Notes under the pieces: generated by a model
Told to the model about the DNA's origin: nothing
The model's database searches: none
The model's input: only the letters and a program-made list of their open reading frames with translations
NCBI GenBank assembly: GCA_035610835.1
Contig: CM069441.1
Location: 107,755,144 to 107,819,143 of the forward strand
Reading direction: 5' to 3'
From: Ophiura sarsii
Lineage: Eukaryota > Echinodermata > Ophiuroidea > Amphilepidida > Ophiuridae
Length of the DNA: 64,000 nt
Program-made: the position numbers and the translations under genes
In this document: piece by piece, positions 11,124 to 23,024 of the stretch
Numbering within the stretch: position 1 is the first letter of the stretch
How the letters are laid out: each line of letters begins with the position of its first letter

Positions 11124-12121
11124 GGGTCAGGCCATTTGGTGACCCCAGTTTTCTGAACCCAGTTTTCTGAACCCACCTGAACCCACTTTTTTATTTGTTG
11201 AATATGTAGTAAATAATAATAAAGAACATACTTTGAATTATGGTTTAAATCTGTATCATTTATGTAGGAGAAAAACAGTTTTTCTTAATAAATTAAAAAC
11301 ATGATATCGAGCCACGTGCGTATAGTCTCTAATTTGGTCGTTGTATAGAAAACAGCCTTGACTCAACCACCAAATATTATACCGAAGTTTAAACCTGTTT
11401 CTACTTGTCAATATATTTTTTCAAGGATATGGTCAAGGATTCTGATCTTCACTCTCTTTCGCAACGTCCCAATATCGGATACACACGGGGTGGGCTACAC
11501 TGTGCATGCATATAAAACACTTTTAAATCTCGCCGGGGGTTGGTTTGGCTTTTAATAGCTGATCACACAGCCATGCACAGCCCCAGCTATCATTTGTTTG
11601 GTTTAATTACATGAATTAACAATTCAATTCACTTAATGAAATGTTTCATTCTTGTTAATAAAGTTATTTATTTTATTTATTTGTTTATTTATTTATAAGT
11701 ATATTTAACTATTCATTTACTGAATAATTTAGTTATTTATGTATTCATTCATTTATTTATCCATTTATAATGAGTGTGTCTTCATCCTATATCAATCACC
11801 CTCTGCAAAATCACCCACAAAGTAATGCGTTCATGCATGTGGTTCATATGGTATCGTTGCTCGTGTCCGATTACATGTGAGTGTGTTGCGTATATGGGAG
11901 GCCCTTTTTTCCTGAGCTACACTGACATTATTTCACACAATGCACGAACGAGGCTGGGCATAAAATGCAATAAAAATAGGGTTTTACTTGTTATTTCGCC
12001 GAAATATTCAGGTATATTAGTTGTACTTGTTACCCCATACCATAACTCAAATAAAAAAGTGGGTTCAGGTGGGGTCAGAAAAGTGGGTTCAGAAAAGTGG
12101 GGTCACCAAACGGCTTGACCC
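11124..12121. mobile_element. Mutator-like element, 998 bp, non-autonomous
   Basis: TIRs of about 75 bp start GGGTCAGGCCATTTGGTGAC on the left and GGGTCAAGCCGTTTGGTGAC on the right inverse. Both ends carry repeated TTTTCTGAACCCA words. The 9-bp direct repeat CACTCTTGG flanks the element exactly (11115-11123 and 12122-12130). A 9-bp duplication with long TIRs starting in G is typical of the Mutator superfamily. The interior is AT-rich, with a TTTATT-rich patch at about 11660-11760 and no transposase. Confidence 0.8.
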
Positions 12122-12226
12122 CACTCTTGGCGTTCAAACGTGCAGAAAACATATCTGACCAAATCGTGAGATCAAAGCTTCCGCCATCTGTACCCCGCGG
12201 GGACATCCAAGATGCCGAATCTTAGA
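12122..12226 (+). pseudogene. Penelope-like retroelement remnant, 3' part
   Basis: Once the Mutator-like element and one target copy are discounted, the frame passes from PQPPLL into AFKRAENISDQIVRSKLPP and ends at TAG at about 12224-12226. The pattern P..L.FKR..N..D..VRSKL is common near the C-termini of such retroelement proteins. The segment is a broken remnant with no catalytic region. Confidence 0.5.
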
Positions 12227-12928
12227 AACAATGCATGACCCGCCAACGCCCATACCCGGTATACATGAACCGGTTTATCCGAGTGCCGATTTCAGTGCTT
12301 TTGATCTTGAAGTACTTCAATGCCTACTTGATTTAGCGTGGGAATGAATTTATTAACTATCCCAACATGGGAACTCAATAATATTTTCGATATCATTTAA
12401 TTTTAATACCTATTTAATTTGATTCTTGAACTTCATTAACCATTATATCCATAAAATATCTCTATTAATAATATCATAGAAAATTATATACTCGACCTGA
12501 GAATTAGTTTCGTAGCTAATATCATATAGCCACACAAACTATATCACACAGGCTTATACCAACGGAATAAAGATATCTTATTGTATTTTATTATGAAGTA
12601 CTATTATTATTACACCAATGAATCATATTAAAACATACGCCGATCTCCCTCCCTGTTTTGCCATAAACGGCGTAGCTGATGAGAATCTCCTTATATCTAA
12701 CTGAGATTCGAAACTGCGGTACTACACTAGCCCCCTCTGTTTAATAAAGCATATCATCATTATGTGCACTATGATCAACATATCAACCCTTTATTGCATA
12801 TCCACATAATTTTACTCTGATAATGTGCATTATCCACAGCTTATCGGTTTTTCATGCTGTTTGGGCGAACCCCACTAGATGCTAACGAGTCACCATTACT
12901 CAATAGTCCTAGTGATACTATACTTTAC
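12227..12928. other. AT-rich noncoding stretch
   Basis: The sequence is very AT-rich. No open frame, repeat or RNA gene can be supported. Confidence 0.4.
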
Positions 12929-13036
12929 ATCAAAACATTGCTTTAGGGCATGACCACTGGCCTACTTAATCTATAAATAAGAGAATGTATGACCGGCCAA
13001 TAGCTTAACCGCCGGTATAAAAGTGATAAGGCAGTG
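12929..13036 (+). repeat. Repeated leader block with TATA-like motif, copy 2
   Basis: This is a second copy of the block at 10747-10870. It lacks a short CGGCGGCCAAT-region segment and ends at GATAAGGCAG, exactly where copy 1 enters the retroelement frame. It looks like a solo leader or a truncated insertion. Confidence 0.55.
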
Positions 13037-14166
13037 GCACATAATGCTTAATTATATGCTTTAAGCATTAATGCTTAAATATATATACATCTTCAAAATA
13101 TAAGAAAGAACAGATCGGAGATGAAGAATATGTAACAACAATTAACTCAAGCCTTTATTGTAGTGCAAGACTTGCTGAAACTACCCTCTTCTCTTAGATG
13201 CTACACCGAAGGTCATCTTCATTTTAAGAGCACTAGAAACTTATTTAGAAGCTTTATAATCAATTATATGATTATTTTGTATTGTTAAAATAAATATTTA
13301 TGGACATTTCATGTTTTAAAACATTCCCAGATAGCTGGTTTTTTCTTGTTTTGCCAAGTTCTGTAATTAGCTTTATTCAAGTCAATCTTATCGATGGCAG
13401 CAGATCATAAATAGGGGGTGCGTGATAATAGGGGGTCAAAACAAAATTTGAGTTAATAAACTGAAACTTGTCGCGCGCTTCGCGCGCATTTTATTCTACA
13501 TGTTTTAATGTTGAAAAACACAAATAGGGCTCGTCCACCCTAATTTCTTTTCTTCCCCATCAACTATCATTTGTATTATAAATACAAATGGGTGTGTGGG
13601 GTGTATGTGTTGGGGCCATAAAAAGAATCAACTTCTGAATAGGGAGCTTAAAACTAATCGCTTTCGTTTAGTGGGGTCAACAAAATGATGACGACAAATT
13701 ACATTTGGGACACCGCCCCCAACCCCCTTCGAACCAATTGACCGCCCCCTAAATAGTTATGATCAGTATAGAATTTATTAAAGCGGCATCAAGCCCCTGA
13801 AATAATTTCCTTTCAGACTATTGTCTATTAAATACGAAGGTAAAGTTTAAAGTTATTGTTACTTATAAGTAGCTACATAAAGTGAAAACACTCAAAAGAA
13901 GCTCGTCAGCTGGGTATGGCCTCGAGTGTGGTTTGTTTACGGATTGGAAATCGTGACATGGTTGGCAAATGTGCAGTGTACAGGGTACAAATAAAGCTTG
14001 CCCTATATACAGTGTTGTTCCCTGCGATTTCAAACGTCCGGCTTTGGTTGTACATAAGTATTATGACTGGTTTAGTACGGAGACTACTTGAATTGCACAT
14101 AGAGACAAATCTTCTATTCTAGTACAAATCATCATTATTTTTTTCAGATCAAATGCAACAATTTAA

Positions 14167-14522
14167 AGGTAGATGACCCGATCACATTCCGATTTTCAAC
14201 TTGAAGTTTTCTATTCTACATGAAAGGTCATCCTTAAAAAAGTCGTGTTCCAAAGTTTGAGTTGCATAGCTCTAATGGTTCTTATTTTAGACGCACAAGA
14301 TGCTGTGAACTGTACCCATTGAGTAGTACACAAACTATATCGGTGGTTACCACCATTCGCGGTAATTCGACGTTATTTCATCGATTTCTCCGTAATTATA
14401 CAGATTTAGGCCGTCAAATATCAGTATGATGATGAGAAAAATACGAGCTTTCATATGATATGAAAATCTCCGTATGTTTGAAATAATTCTGTGTTACGAA
14501 AATGTGATCGGGTCATCTACCT
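14167..14522. mobile_element. piggyBac-like MITE, family B, copy 1
   Basis: The ends AGGTAGATGACCCGATCACA and its inverse are flanked by TTAA (14163-14166 and 14523-14526). The matching place in unit 2 (20638-20641) is an intact single TTAA with the same flanks, ATGCAACAAT and ATCAAACAG. That paralogous empty site demonstrates insertion with TTAA duplication. No transposase is present. Confidence 0.85.
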
Positions 14523-15559
14523 TTAAATCAAACAGACATAATTAAAGGTATCTTGCAACTGTCCAAAATCATGCAAAAATAATCAATGTTACCTCGAAAC
14601 CTGGTCTTACTTAAAATTATCCTCTGTTGTCAATAACGTCAATATTTGCCTATTTATATCTGTTGTTATTTTAGCGATAGTGCCATATATCTACATCACC
14701 TGCATCTTGAACGTGCTGAAGTCGTGCTTATGTTAAACGATAAGTGCTGTGCGCGGGAAAAACACTTTAATAAATGCTTCGTCAGTTGGGTTTACCCTCA
14801 AGCTTATGGGTAGTGGATTGGAAATCGTGACACAGGTAATAGACTGGCAGTATGCAGGGCGAATCACAACAATCGTGCTCAAATTTGTATATATGGTTAC
14901 TGATATTTCTGGTAAGGGAAAACAATCTTTACAAAAAGGTCACGAAAAAAACCCAAATTGGAAATTTGTGAATAGTTTTGATTTTTCTTTTTTTCTTTTT
15001 TTGAATTGTTCATAGCTCATCATTAGAGCAATCAACATGATCAAACTACACTAACAGAAAGTCATCTCCGACAAATTAACGAAGCATACAGCGTAGACTA
15101 TATAAGTGTTATTAATCAAATTACTTTACACTAAAACAGGTCCTACCCTACACTGCTAGAATGTTGAGCAAAATACGTTGCTTAATTGCGTTTAATCATC
15201 GGTTGGGTAAATGGTTGATTCAATTTTATTCAACATAATATGTAGAAATCTAGGTGTTGTATAAAAATAAAAACTACCCAACGTTGAGCCAAACAATTTA
15301 GTAACAAGTTGGGGACCCCCCCCCCCCAGTCAAAACTCATTTTGTTGCTAAAATATTGCGTTAATTGTTTCAATTGGGCAACTGTTGAGTATTTGTCTCA
15401 GGCAATCACGCAACTTTTGTTAAGATTTACTCATGTGGTTTTTATTGATCAAATGTTGCTTAAATCATCGATTCTAATGGCGTTCGTGATGGATCTTCTC
15501 AGAATTTGGGGAATGGTTGTATACGGCATAATATCTTATCCCGTTCGCAACTTTCCTTG

Positions 15560-16310
15560 TCACTTGAACTATGATAAAAACTTGTCGAGTTTAAGGTTCT
15601 GAATCTGCTATTAATCTCATCTCACGAAAGTGAAATTAAGCAAATGGCCGGCTATCTATAAAATGTCAACGACCCTTTTCAAGGATTATAAAAGTGTCAA
15701 GCAGTAGTCTGTGGACATGTTGAACGGACACACTCTTTGTTATAAAGATGTTCCTATATCAGCACCCAAGTGACATTTGGAAATTGGGTTTTTAAAATCA
15801 GGAATATCCTCAAATTAAAGAACAACTAAAAGGAGGAAGCTACTAGGATGCCATAAGCTTACTCTTTCCTAAAAACGATGGGGGATGGCAGTGTATCGGA
15901 TGTCCTTTAAAGCTAGCTGCATGACGTCCCAGCACTCATATGAAAGAAAATGTAGGGGTGCCTCCTTGCAGTACACCAGTCCTTATCTGGAAAACTTACA
16001 CTACGACCAGGGGCAGATTATTGTCACTCCTTGTCACTTGCACTATATAGTAACTTGTATTAAGTTATTAGGTTCTGAATCTGCTTTAACTCTCATCTCA
16101 CAAAAGTGAAATGAAGCATATCGCCGGGTATCTATAAATGTCAACGACCCTTTTTAAGGATAAAGTGTCAAGCATTGGTCTGTGGAGGTGTTAAACGAAT
16201 ACACTATTTTCTACAATGTTAAGCATATATCAACACTTAAGTGTCATTTCGAAATTGGGTATTTAAACTGAGGACTATGCTCAAAGTAAAGAACAACAAA
16301 TAGAAGAAAA
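15560..16310 (+). repeat. Two diverged tandem units inside duplication unit 1
   Basis: Two copies of about 450 bp share GGTTCTGAATCTGCT, TCTCATCTCAC, TGTCAACGACCCTTTT and AAAGAACAAC in the same order. The corresponding pair in unit 2 is at about 23025-23345 and 23870-24160, so this tandem doubling preceded the larger duplication. Confidence 0.65.
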
Positions 16311-16651
16311 ACGACATACGTTGAGCTGCTCATGAAAAATATTATTCACCAGTATACATGTAAGCATGGTAAGTGACTTAAAGGTCCTCTTTTAGCACTT
16401 TCCACGCGGTTATTAGTTTTACCATATTATACAAAACTTATTTTTCAGAAACCTCTCCTAACTTTCAAGTCTATCTCAAGAATTACTGAACCAATACTAG
16501 GTATGTTTGTTCTTATTGTAATACGTTTCTCATGGCGATTCCACATAATGTTGATGACATTCAATAGTTTTGACATTTTTTGAAACATTTTGGAACTGTT
16601 ATCTGCAGACCCCTGCTGCGTGGAAAGCGTTAATATATACATGTGAAAGTG

Positions 16652-18800
16652 TCGAACAGAAATGTGTCTTTTGTCTCGTCTAAGGCACGTCAGGGTGGTG
16701 TCGTCACCTAATGATTTTTTTATTTTAAAGTAGGCATAACATGCGCGAATCACTAATGAGCATCAATTCGGCGTCAAACGGTAGGAGATATTCGACTTGT
16801 ATTTGGGTTGAAAGGGGCAAAAAAGGTCACTTTTAACAAGAATGTATTGCGATGGCTAGACATAGTACTAGACCTAAATTCATAACTTTTGAATATGTGC
16901 GTACCATCGCGCTTCCACTCAAATTGATCGTTATATTGAAACGCGAACGCACAACGCGGGTTATTGATATATTGCCAAGACCTCTAAAATTCACTTGTAC
17001 GCGCATCAATGACCTGGGGGCGGGGCGTTTTGAGTGACGTCGTATGGTAACAAGAGGCAGATGTTTGCTTGAGTGGGCCCTGAACATGGATACACATGAC
17101 ACGACTACTCGCGGCGGTACTTTCAACAATAAATACTAGGCCTACATGAAAACACACCAAAACACCATTTTTATATCGTTGTAAAATCTCAATGATGAAC
17201 GTCAAATTTGGTCTGCATGGTTTTGAATAACGGGCGTTTGTTTGTACCGCCATCGCCGAGCGGCTAGCCTGCCCTACAGATACTGGTAACTGGACGTCCC
17301 TCAGCAGACTCGGTGAAATGTTGTAAGCTTCACCATGTTCTCTCTTCATGGACCTATGACACCACAAGTGACGACGACGACAATGTATGTCATGTGTCAA
17401 GCGATTGTAAGCTAAACACCGCTCATAACGTTGTGTGTCTGTCACCGGCAAACACGGCCGTATCAATAATCAAGCATCGGTGAAATTGAAATCTGATTAC
17501 AGATACAGGGCTAACAAACTAGAATAAGAATTTGACTGACACGCAAAAAACCCTGGGCAGGGATATGTCTCATCAGACAAAGGTGACTTTATAATAGTGT
17601 TTCAATTCAAGAAACGTATTCAAAATCGAAATCAGGCATCATCCATTTTTGTTGTAAAACCGAAACTGACATTGACAAGATTAACAAAATGTTAGGCTAC
17701 ATTAATTATAGGCCTACGACGTACGAGCCTACTCCTAGCTAGGCCTATAATAGCCATCCCGTCTACGACACATGACAATCCATTTAATTTTTGTCAAAAC
17801 TTGACAAACACTAACGCTGCAACTAATACTAGGGCAAGACAACATACTTTTGTTTGTCAAAAAGACTCGCATGATTGAGTCATATATCAATGTAGGTCTA
17901 GGCGGCCATCAATCATTTCATGATTTACTCACCGAACATGCCGAATAACGTCGTCTCTACAATACAAAGAATGGAATCGTACAACACGATTTAGCTGCGA
18001 TTTTGATATTTCCCCATCAATTGACCATAAACATAAGAAGGTTGTTGCAATTGACCATAAACATAAGAAGGTTGTTGAAGTGATCCGACTTTGATCCATG
18101 GATCCATGATTATGAGACATCATTTGCGTTGACTTTTTCAATGATGAAATAAGCTTACAAAAAATAGCTTCATAAACTTATTCGTACGGTAGATCTGAGA
18201 CGAAATATTCGTCCAGGGTATGAAGTCATATTTCATATAATATTATATCCAATCGGCAAAATTGATGTTTCCTGCTTCTGAATTCTTTACAGGATCGGGA
18301 ATGAACTTGAAACTTCTGTTGTTTGTTTATTTATTTTCTGTGATTGTAATTTGTGGCCCCCGAACATGCATATAATAGTTGCAGTCTGCAGAGCTGTGAT
18401 TGGTCTATCTCGTAATCGTTCTTTATCATGTTTATAAAAGCTTCTCTGCTATTGGTCAATAAGTGGGGAACCCCCTAGATTGATCCATTATTCAATGGGG
18501 TTATTCAATGGGGGTGGTGTTTATTTACCTCAAGAGGAAATGACACAAAAATACGAACTCCAAAGTCAAAATATAAACCTTTAGAATAACTTATTATTTA
18601 CAATTTGGATGCTAATCAGCATTAAATGACAGTTATGAATAAGATTGGTGACTTTGTACGGACTATTCTAAGGTTCTTGTTTGAAATCGCTGACTTTGTT
18701 TTGGTACCAAGGGATTGCCCCGAGGGGGCTTAGAATAGTCCGTACGCAGTCACCAACCTTAAATAATTAACAACGAAACAATTATGTATTACGCCTAGAC
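16652..18800. other. Stretch present only in duplication unit 1
   Basis: In unit 2 the flanking homologies are adjacent (near 26605-26615), so about 2.1 kb is extra here or lost there. It holds a CpG-richer patch at about 16840-17470 with GGGGCGGGG-like and TGACGTC words. A 130-bp inverted-repeat element (about 18640-18768) has arms GTACGGACTATTCTAAG and its inverse. Open frames of 60-160 codons here show no protein character. A promoter in the CpG patch is possible but unproven. Confidence 0.4.
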
Positions 18801-19388
18801 CCACTGGAATTGGGCATAGCTGCAAATATCTTCAAGTAGTGAATAATATCACATACATACGATCAATCGTTTTCTAGCAATTACTTGTTGTGCAGTCCAG
18901 CATGCTTAGCACCACTACAGTGCCAACAGGGCATTTCCCAAAAACAAACAGTGCAAAACAAGCGTTAAAGTAATTAGCAGCTGGAGTTTATCTGACTCCC
19001 ATCCAATACGAGTAATACACGGTACGGATAGGCATAACTTACCAAGTTGAATTCCAACTAAAACTTCCATTAGTATGTGTTATTCAAAATATAAAGGATC
19101 TTTAAGAAAAACAAGATAGGACTGAATTGAAATTACATCTATTGTACTACTTGCAGCAATATTTTTTAAAGACACTGGTTTAACAACATTATGGCTTTCC
19201 TTGCAATGTAATGCCAATGAGAACCAGTAGAAACTGGTGACGACAGAAACCAGTGGTCATGTGATGATGCAAGCGATGCGCTCTGCTGCGTAAGAAGTCT
19301 TTGGTGCAACTGCATAATATGTTTACATCTTAGTCCAAAGGTACAGAGTGTCTAAAATAATCTCTAACGACAACATGTCTTTTTACAG

Positions 19389-19451
19389 ACAGCAGCTGCT
19401 TTGCTAGGAGAGCTAATCAAAAAGGGGAATGGAAGCTTACTGGCACTCTAA
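19389..19451 (+). CDS. Possible terminal coding exon (low confidence)
   Basis: After a good polypyrimidine tract and acceptor (CTTTTTACAG) the phase-0 frame reads TAAALLGELIKKGNGSLLAL and stops at TAA (19449-19451). The composition looks protein-like and amphipathic. No upstream exon that joins it could be identified with confidence, and the equivalent place in unit 2 (about 27430) does not preserve it. It could equally be chance. Confidence 0.2.
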   Translation, partial: TAAALLGELIKKGNGSLLAL

Positions 19452-20781
19452 ATCAGAGAGAGAAACAGAAAACGTCGTTGTGATGGTTTTTACAACATCA
19501 AGGAATCGACTTGAAGTGCAGCGATTGGAACAGCCCAGGTTTCAAACAAAATAACCAATTACATTTTGAAATTAGCTCAAGGGTATTAGTTGACCGTTGA
19601 ACAGCTAGCCTATATATCCAGGTTGAGTTTGGTTGGGGGGATTTTATTTTAGCCGCCGCCGTTAGGGGGGAGTTTATTTTTTTAATGTTTTCATTCATAT
19701 TGAGTTAGGTTGGGTAAAGGTGGTTTTTTTGGTTTTTTTACTCATCAGAGGGGGATTTTTTTTGTTGCCTAGTACATGGAGGGGGATTTTTTTTCCAAAC
19801 TTACTACCCCCACCCCCTGAATATCTAATGGTGCGTCCCTTATGACCAGGCTTGTGATCAAGAACATGAGTTTTCAAATTTAAGGCTATTATGAAATTTT
19901 TTAAAAAAGGCAGGGTAAAAAGTTTGTGTTATTTTCACTTTAGTTTCTCAATGGTGGCTCTAAAAAGAGATTTTGGATCTTGAAATTATCTTCATTTTTC
20001 ATGTTTGGAATTTTCTAACGAAAATTTGATCATGTTCTTCTGTATTCCTGGTGAAATTAATCCATGTAAGAAAGAACAGATTGAACATGAAAAATGTGGA
20101 ATAACAGTTTACTCCAATGCTTTATTACACCGAAGGTCATCTTCATTTTAAGAGCTTCATAATCAATTCTATGATTATTTTGTATTTTTAAAATAAGTAT
20201 CTATGGAGTTTACATGTATTCAAATACTTAACTTCCAGGTGTCTGGTCTTTTCTCGTTTCGCCCAGTTCTGTGATTAGCTTTATTCAAATTAATGTTATC
20301 GATGGCAGCAGATGGTAGAGTAGCTACATTAGTGTCAAAAATATAGCTCGTCAGCTGGGTATGGCCTCGAGTGTGGTTTGTTTACGGATTGGAAATCGTG
20401 ACATGGTTGGCAAATGGGTACAGATCACGTTTGCCCTATTGTGCAGTGTTCCCGGACAGTGTTGTTCCCTGTGAGTTCACTATACACATTTGTCTACAAT
20501 TTTAAACGTCCGGCTTTGGTTGAACATCAGTCAGTATGTATATGACTGGTTTAGTACAACAACTAATTTAATTGCACATTAAGACAAATATTCTAGTAAA
20601 AATAATCTTTCTTTTTTTTCAGATCAAATGCAACAATTTAAATCAAACAGACAGTATTAACGTATCTTGCAACTGTCCCAGACCATGCAGAAATTGTAAA
20701 TGTTACCTCGAAACCTGGTCTTACTTAAAATCATCTTATGTTGTCAATAATGTTATTTACCTATATCTGTTGTTATTTAAG

Positions 20782-21011
20782 CGAAAGTGCCTTACATCAC
20801 CTGCATCTTGAACGTGCTGAAGTCGTACTTATGTTAAACGATAAGTGCTGTGCGCGGGAAAAACACTTTAATAAAAGCTTGTCAGTTGGGTTTACCCTCA
20901 AGGTTATGCTTAGTGGATTGGAAATCGTGACACAGGTGATAGACTGGCAGTATGCAGGGCGAATCACAAGAATTGTGCTCAAATTTGTATATATGGTCAC
21001 TGATATTTCTG
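20782..21011 (+). pseudogene. Putative membrane-helix exon, degenerate
   Basis: A stretch between an acceptor (TTATTTAAG) and a donor (G|GTAAGGG) stays open for 76 codons. It includes SLSVGFTLKVMLSGLEIVTQ and ends RIVLKFVYMVTDIS, moderately hydrophobic. The unit 1 equivalent (about 14690-14915) is frameshifted and stops early. A related upstream segment at about 13905-13970 and 20345-20415 shares the GLEIVT word and a VSWV(W/Y)P word in another frame. This suggests decayed exons of a multi-pass membrane protein I cannot name. Confidence 0.3.
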
Positions 21012-21133
21012 GTAAGGGAAACAAATCTTTACAAAAAAGACCACGAAAAAACCCAAAATTGGAATATATTTTGAATTTTGATTTTTCTTTTTTATGTTTT
21101 TGAATTATTTTCAGTTGTTTTAAACATTTCGAT

Positions 21134-21334
<201 letters not shown>

Positions 21335-22229
21335 AAAATTCACAACACAAAACAAAACAAAAAAATAGCCTGACCGATCGACCCTACTTGAGAGGTCCGT
21401 TTGCCCGTAGAACAGTCTTTGTTCGTGGCCTAAGTGTGGTTACTACAATTCAACGGACGATCTTGAAACGTTCTTAGCTCATCATTAGAGCAATCAAACT
21501 ACATTAACAGAAAGTCATCTCCGACAAATTAACGAAACATTACAGTGTAGGCTATTTATAAGTGTTATTAATAAACTTTCTTTACACTCAACCTGGTCTT
21601 ACCCTAGGTATCTACAGATATTTTTATTTTGAGATTTATTTCCGAGAAAAAACACCCCCAGAAATCTACAACAAAAATCTGAACCAGATGTTGTTGAAAA
21701 AACTCACATTTTTAGCTCCTTGAAAAATTGCATATAGTCTGCCGTTATAGCATATAGCAATAAAGCCGGGGAAGAGTAAGAATCTACCCAACATCAACGC
21801 TGTATGTGAATATATTTATAAACAATTACTAAAAATATGTCTCTAATCAATTAACGCACACAACAAAGTTAATAAGAAATAGAAATCGTTGTAGATTTGC
21901 GATTATATACTTGGTGCTGACGTATGCTATTTCCTAAGCGACCTAGAAAATCCACAACAGTCGAGGTAAGTGATTGCGAGTGAAACACCTTGATTAAGTG
22001 TGTCACCTGAAGTTGAAAACCGCAAAAGGGCAAATGATATAGTGTTCCGACACAGTCTCGCCAATTTGCAGTTAGCTCTCTTCAGAATGTTCATATGTAG
22101 AAAGGGGTAAGAGATCAAAGACACGCGGTGGAGGGTACATTTTCTTTTGACCAGGCCCTGCTTTTGACGGCTCATCGGCAACACCCCGTCAATCAAGCTT
22201 ATAGCGGTATTCATAGTCTCATAGATACT

Positions 22230-22779
22230 CAGGGGCGTAACAGAGGTTGGTTGTCAGGGGGGGGGGGGCACAGCCAAAAATATCCTGGTTAGAATAATTC
22301 CGTCCCGGAATTTTGCGTAAAAGGTTGCCCCAATTTGTTTCCCTGTCAGTCACTTCGTGAATTTCACGTAAGTGGGGGAGGGGGGGGGGGGGGGGGGGGG
22401 GGCTAGGGTCAAAAAATGTCGCACGGTCACAAACATTTCGCACGATCACAACATTTCGCACGGTCACAACATTTCGCACGGTCACAAAATTTGTTGATTT
22501 GTTTGTCAACAATTTGTTGACTGTCGTGCTATTTTTTACTGCGATTTTTTTTCTTTCTTTTCCTTTCTTCTTTTCTTTCTTTCCCCTTTTTTTCTCCATT
22601 TCCTTTTTCTTTTTCCTCCCTTTTTCCTTTCTCTCTCTCTTTTCTTTCCCTTTTCCCCTTCATTTCCTCTTTTCCCTTCCCCCCCATTTTTCCTGGTGGG
22701 TAGGTTTGAATTTCCTGCTGAGCACCTTCAGGGGGGCACTGTGCCCCCCCCCCCCCTGCCCCCGGCTGTTACGCCACTG
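22230..22779. mobile_element. hAT-like non-autonomous element, 550 bp
   Basis: The ends CAGGGGCGTAACAG and, inverted, CAGTGGCGTAACAG are flanked by a perfect 8-bp direct repeat TAGATACT (22222-22229 and 22780-22787). An 8-bp duplication with CAG-type ends is diagnostic of hAT elements. Inside are G and C homopolymer runs, four copies of a TTTCGCACGGTCACAA-like word (about 22415-22490) and a pyrimidine-rich tract at about 22545-22690. No transposase is present. Confidence 0.85.
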
Positions 22780-23024
22780 TAGATACTGCAACTACATTAT
22801 CTTTCACGGCAGCTTTTGGCGATTGGTTTTAAAAGCGCAATGTCTTCCACAAGAATTCTGACGCATGTCCGTCAAAGCAAGCCGCATGACATATAATAGT
22901 GAAGCACTTAAATAACAAAGGAAGGGATATGTGTATTCCTTGCAGTATACACTATACCTAATCTGGAAGGCTTACACTATGACCAGACATGTCAAATTCA
23001 GATCAAGATTCTCAGCTTTACTTT

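Larger units (their letters stand above)
13100..19400 (+). repeat. Segmental duplication, unit 1
   Basis: Landmarks in this unit recur in the same order and orientation in 20070-27440. They include ACACCGAAGGTCATCTTCAT (13203 and 20128), CTGGGTATGGCCTCGAG (13909 and 20355), GAACGTGCTGAAGTCGT (14709 and 20810), a pair of tandem units (15560-16310 and 23025-24160) and CAGTGCCAACA (18918 and 27000). The copies are clearly diverged and each has private insertions. Unit 1 carries the MITE at 14167-14522 and an extra stretch at about 16652-18800. Confidence 0.8.

Noticed and set aside
16833..17466. Minus-strand ORFs of 98 and 160 codons as a gene
   Set aside because: They lie in a CpG-richer patch, overlap in different frames and show no protein-like motif.
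22219..22861. ORFs of 120-126 codons
   Set aside because: They are low-complexity reading through homopolymers and the pyrimidine tract of the hAT-like element.
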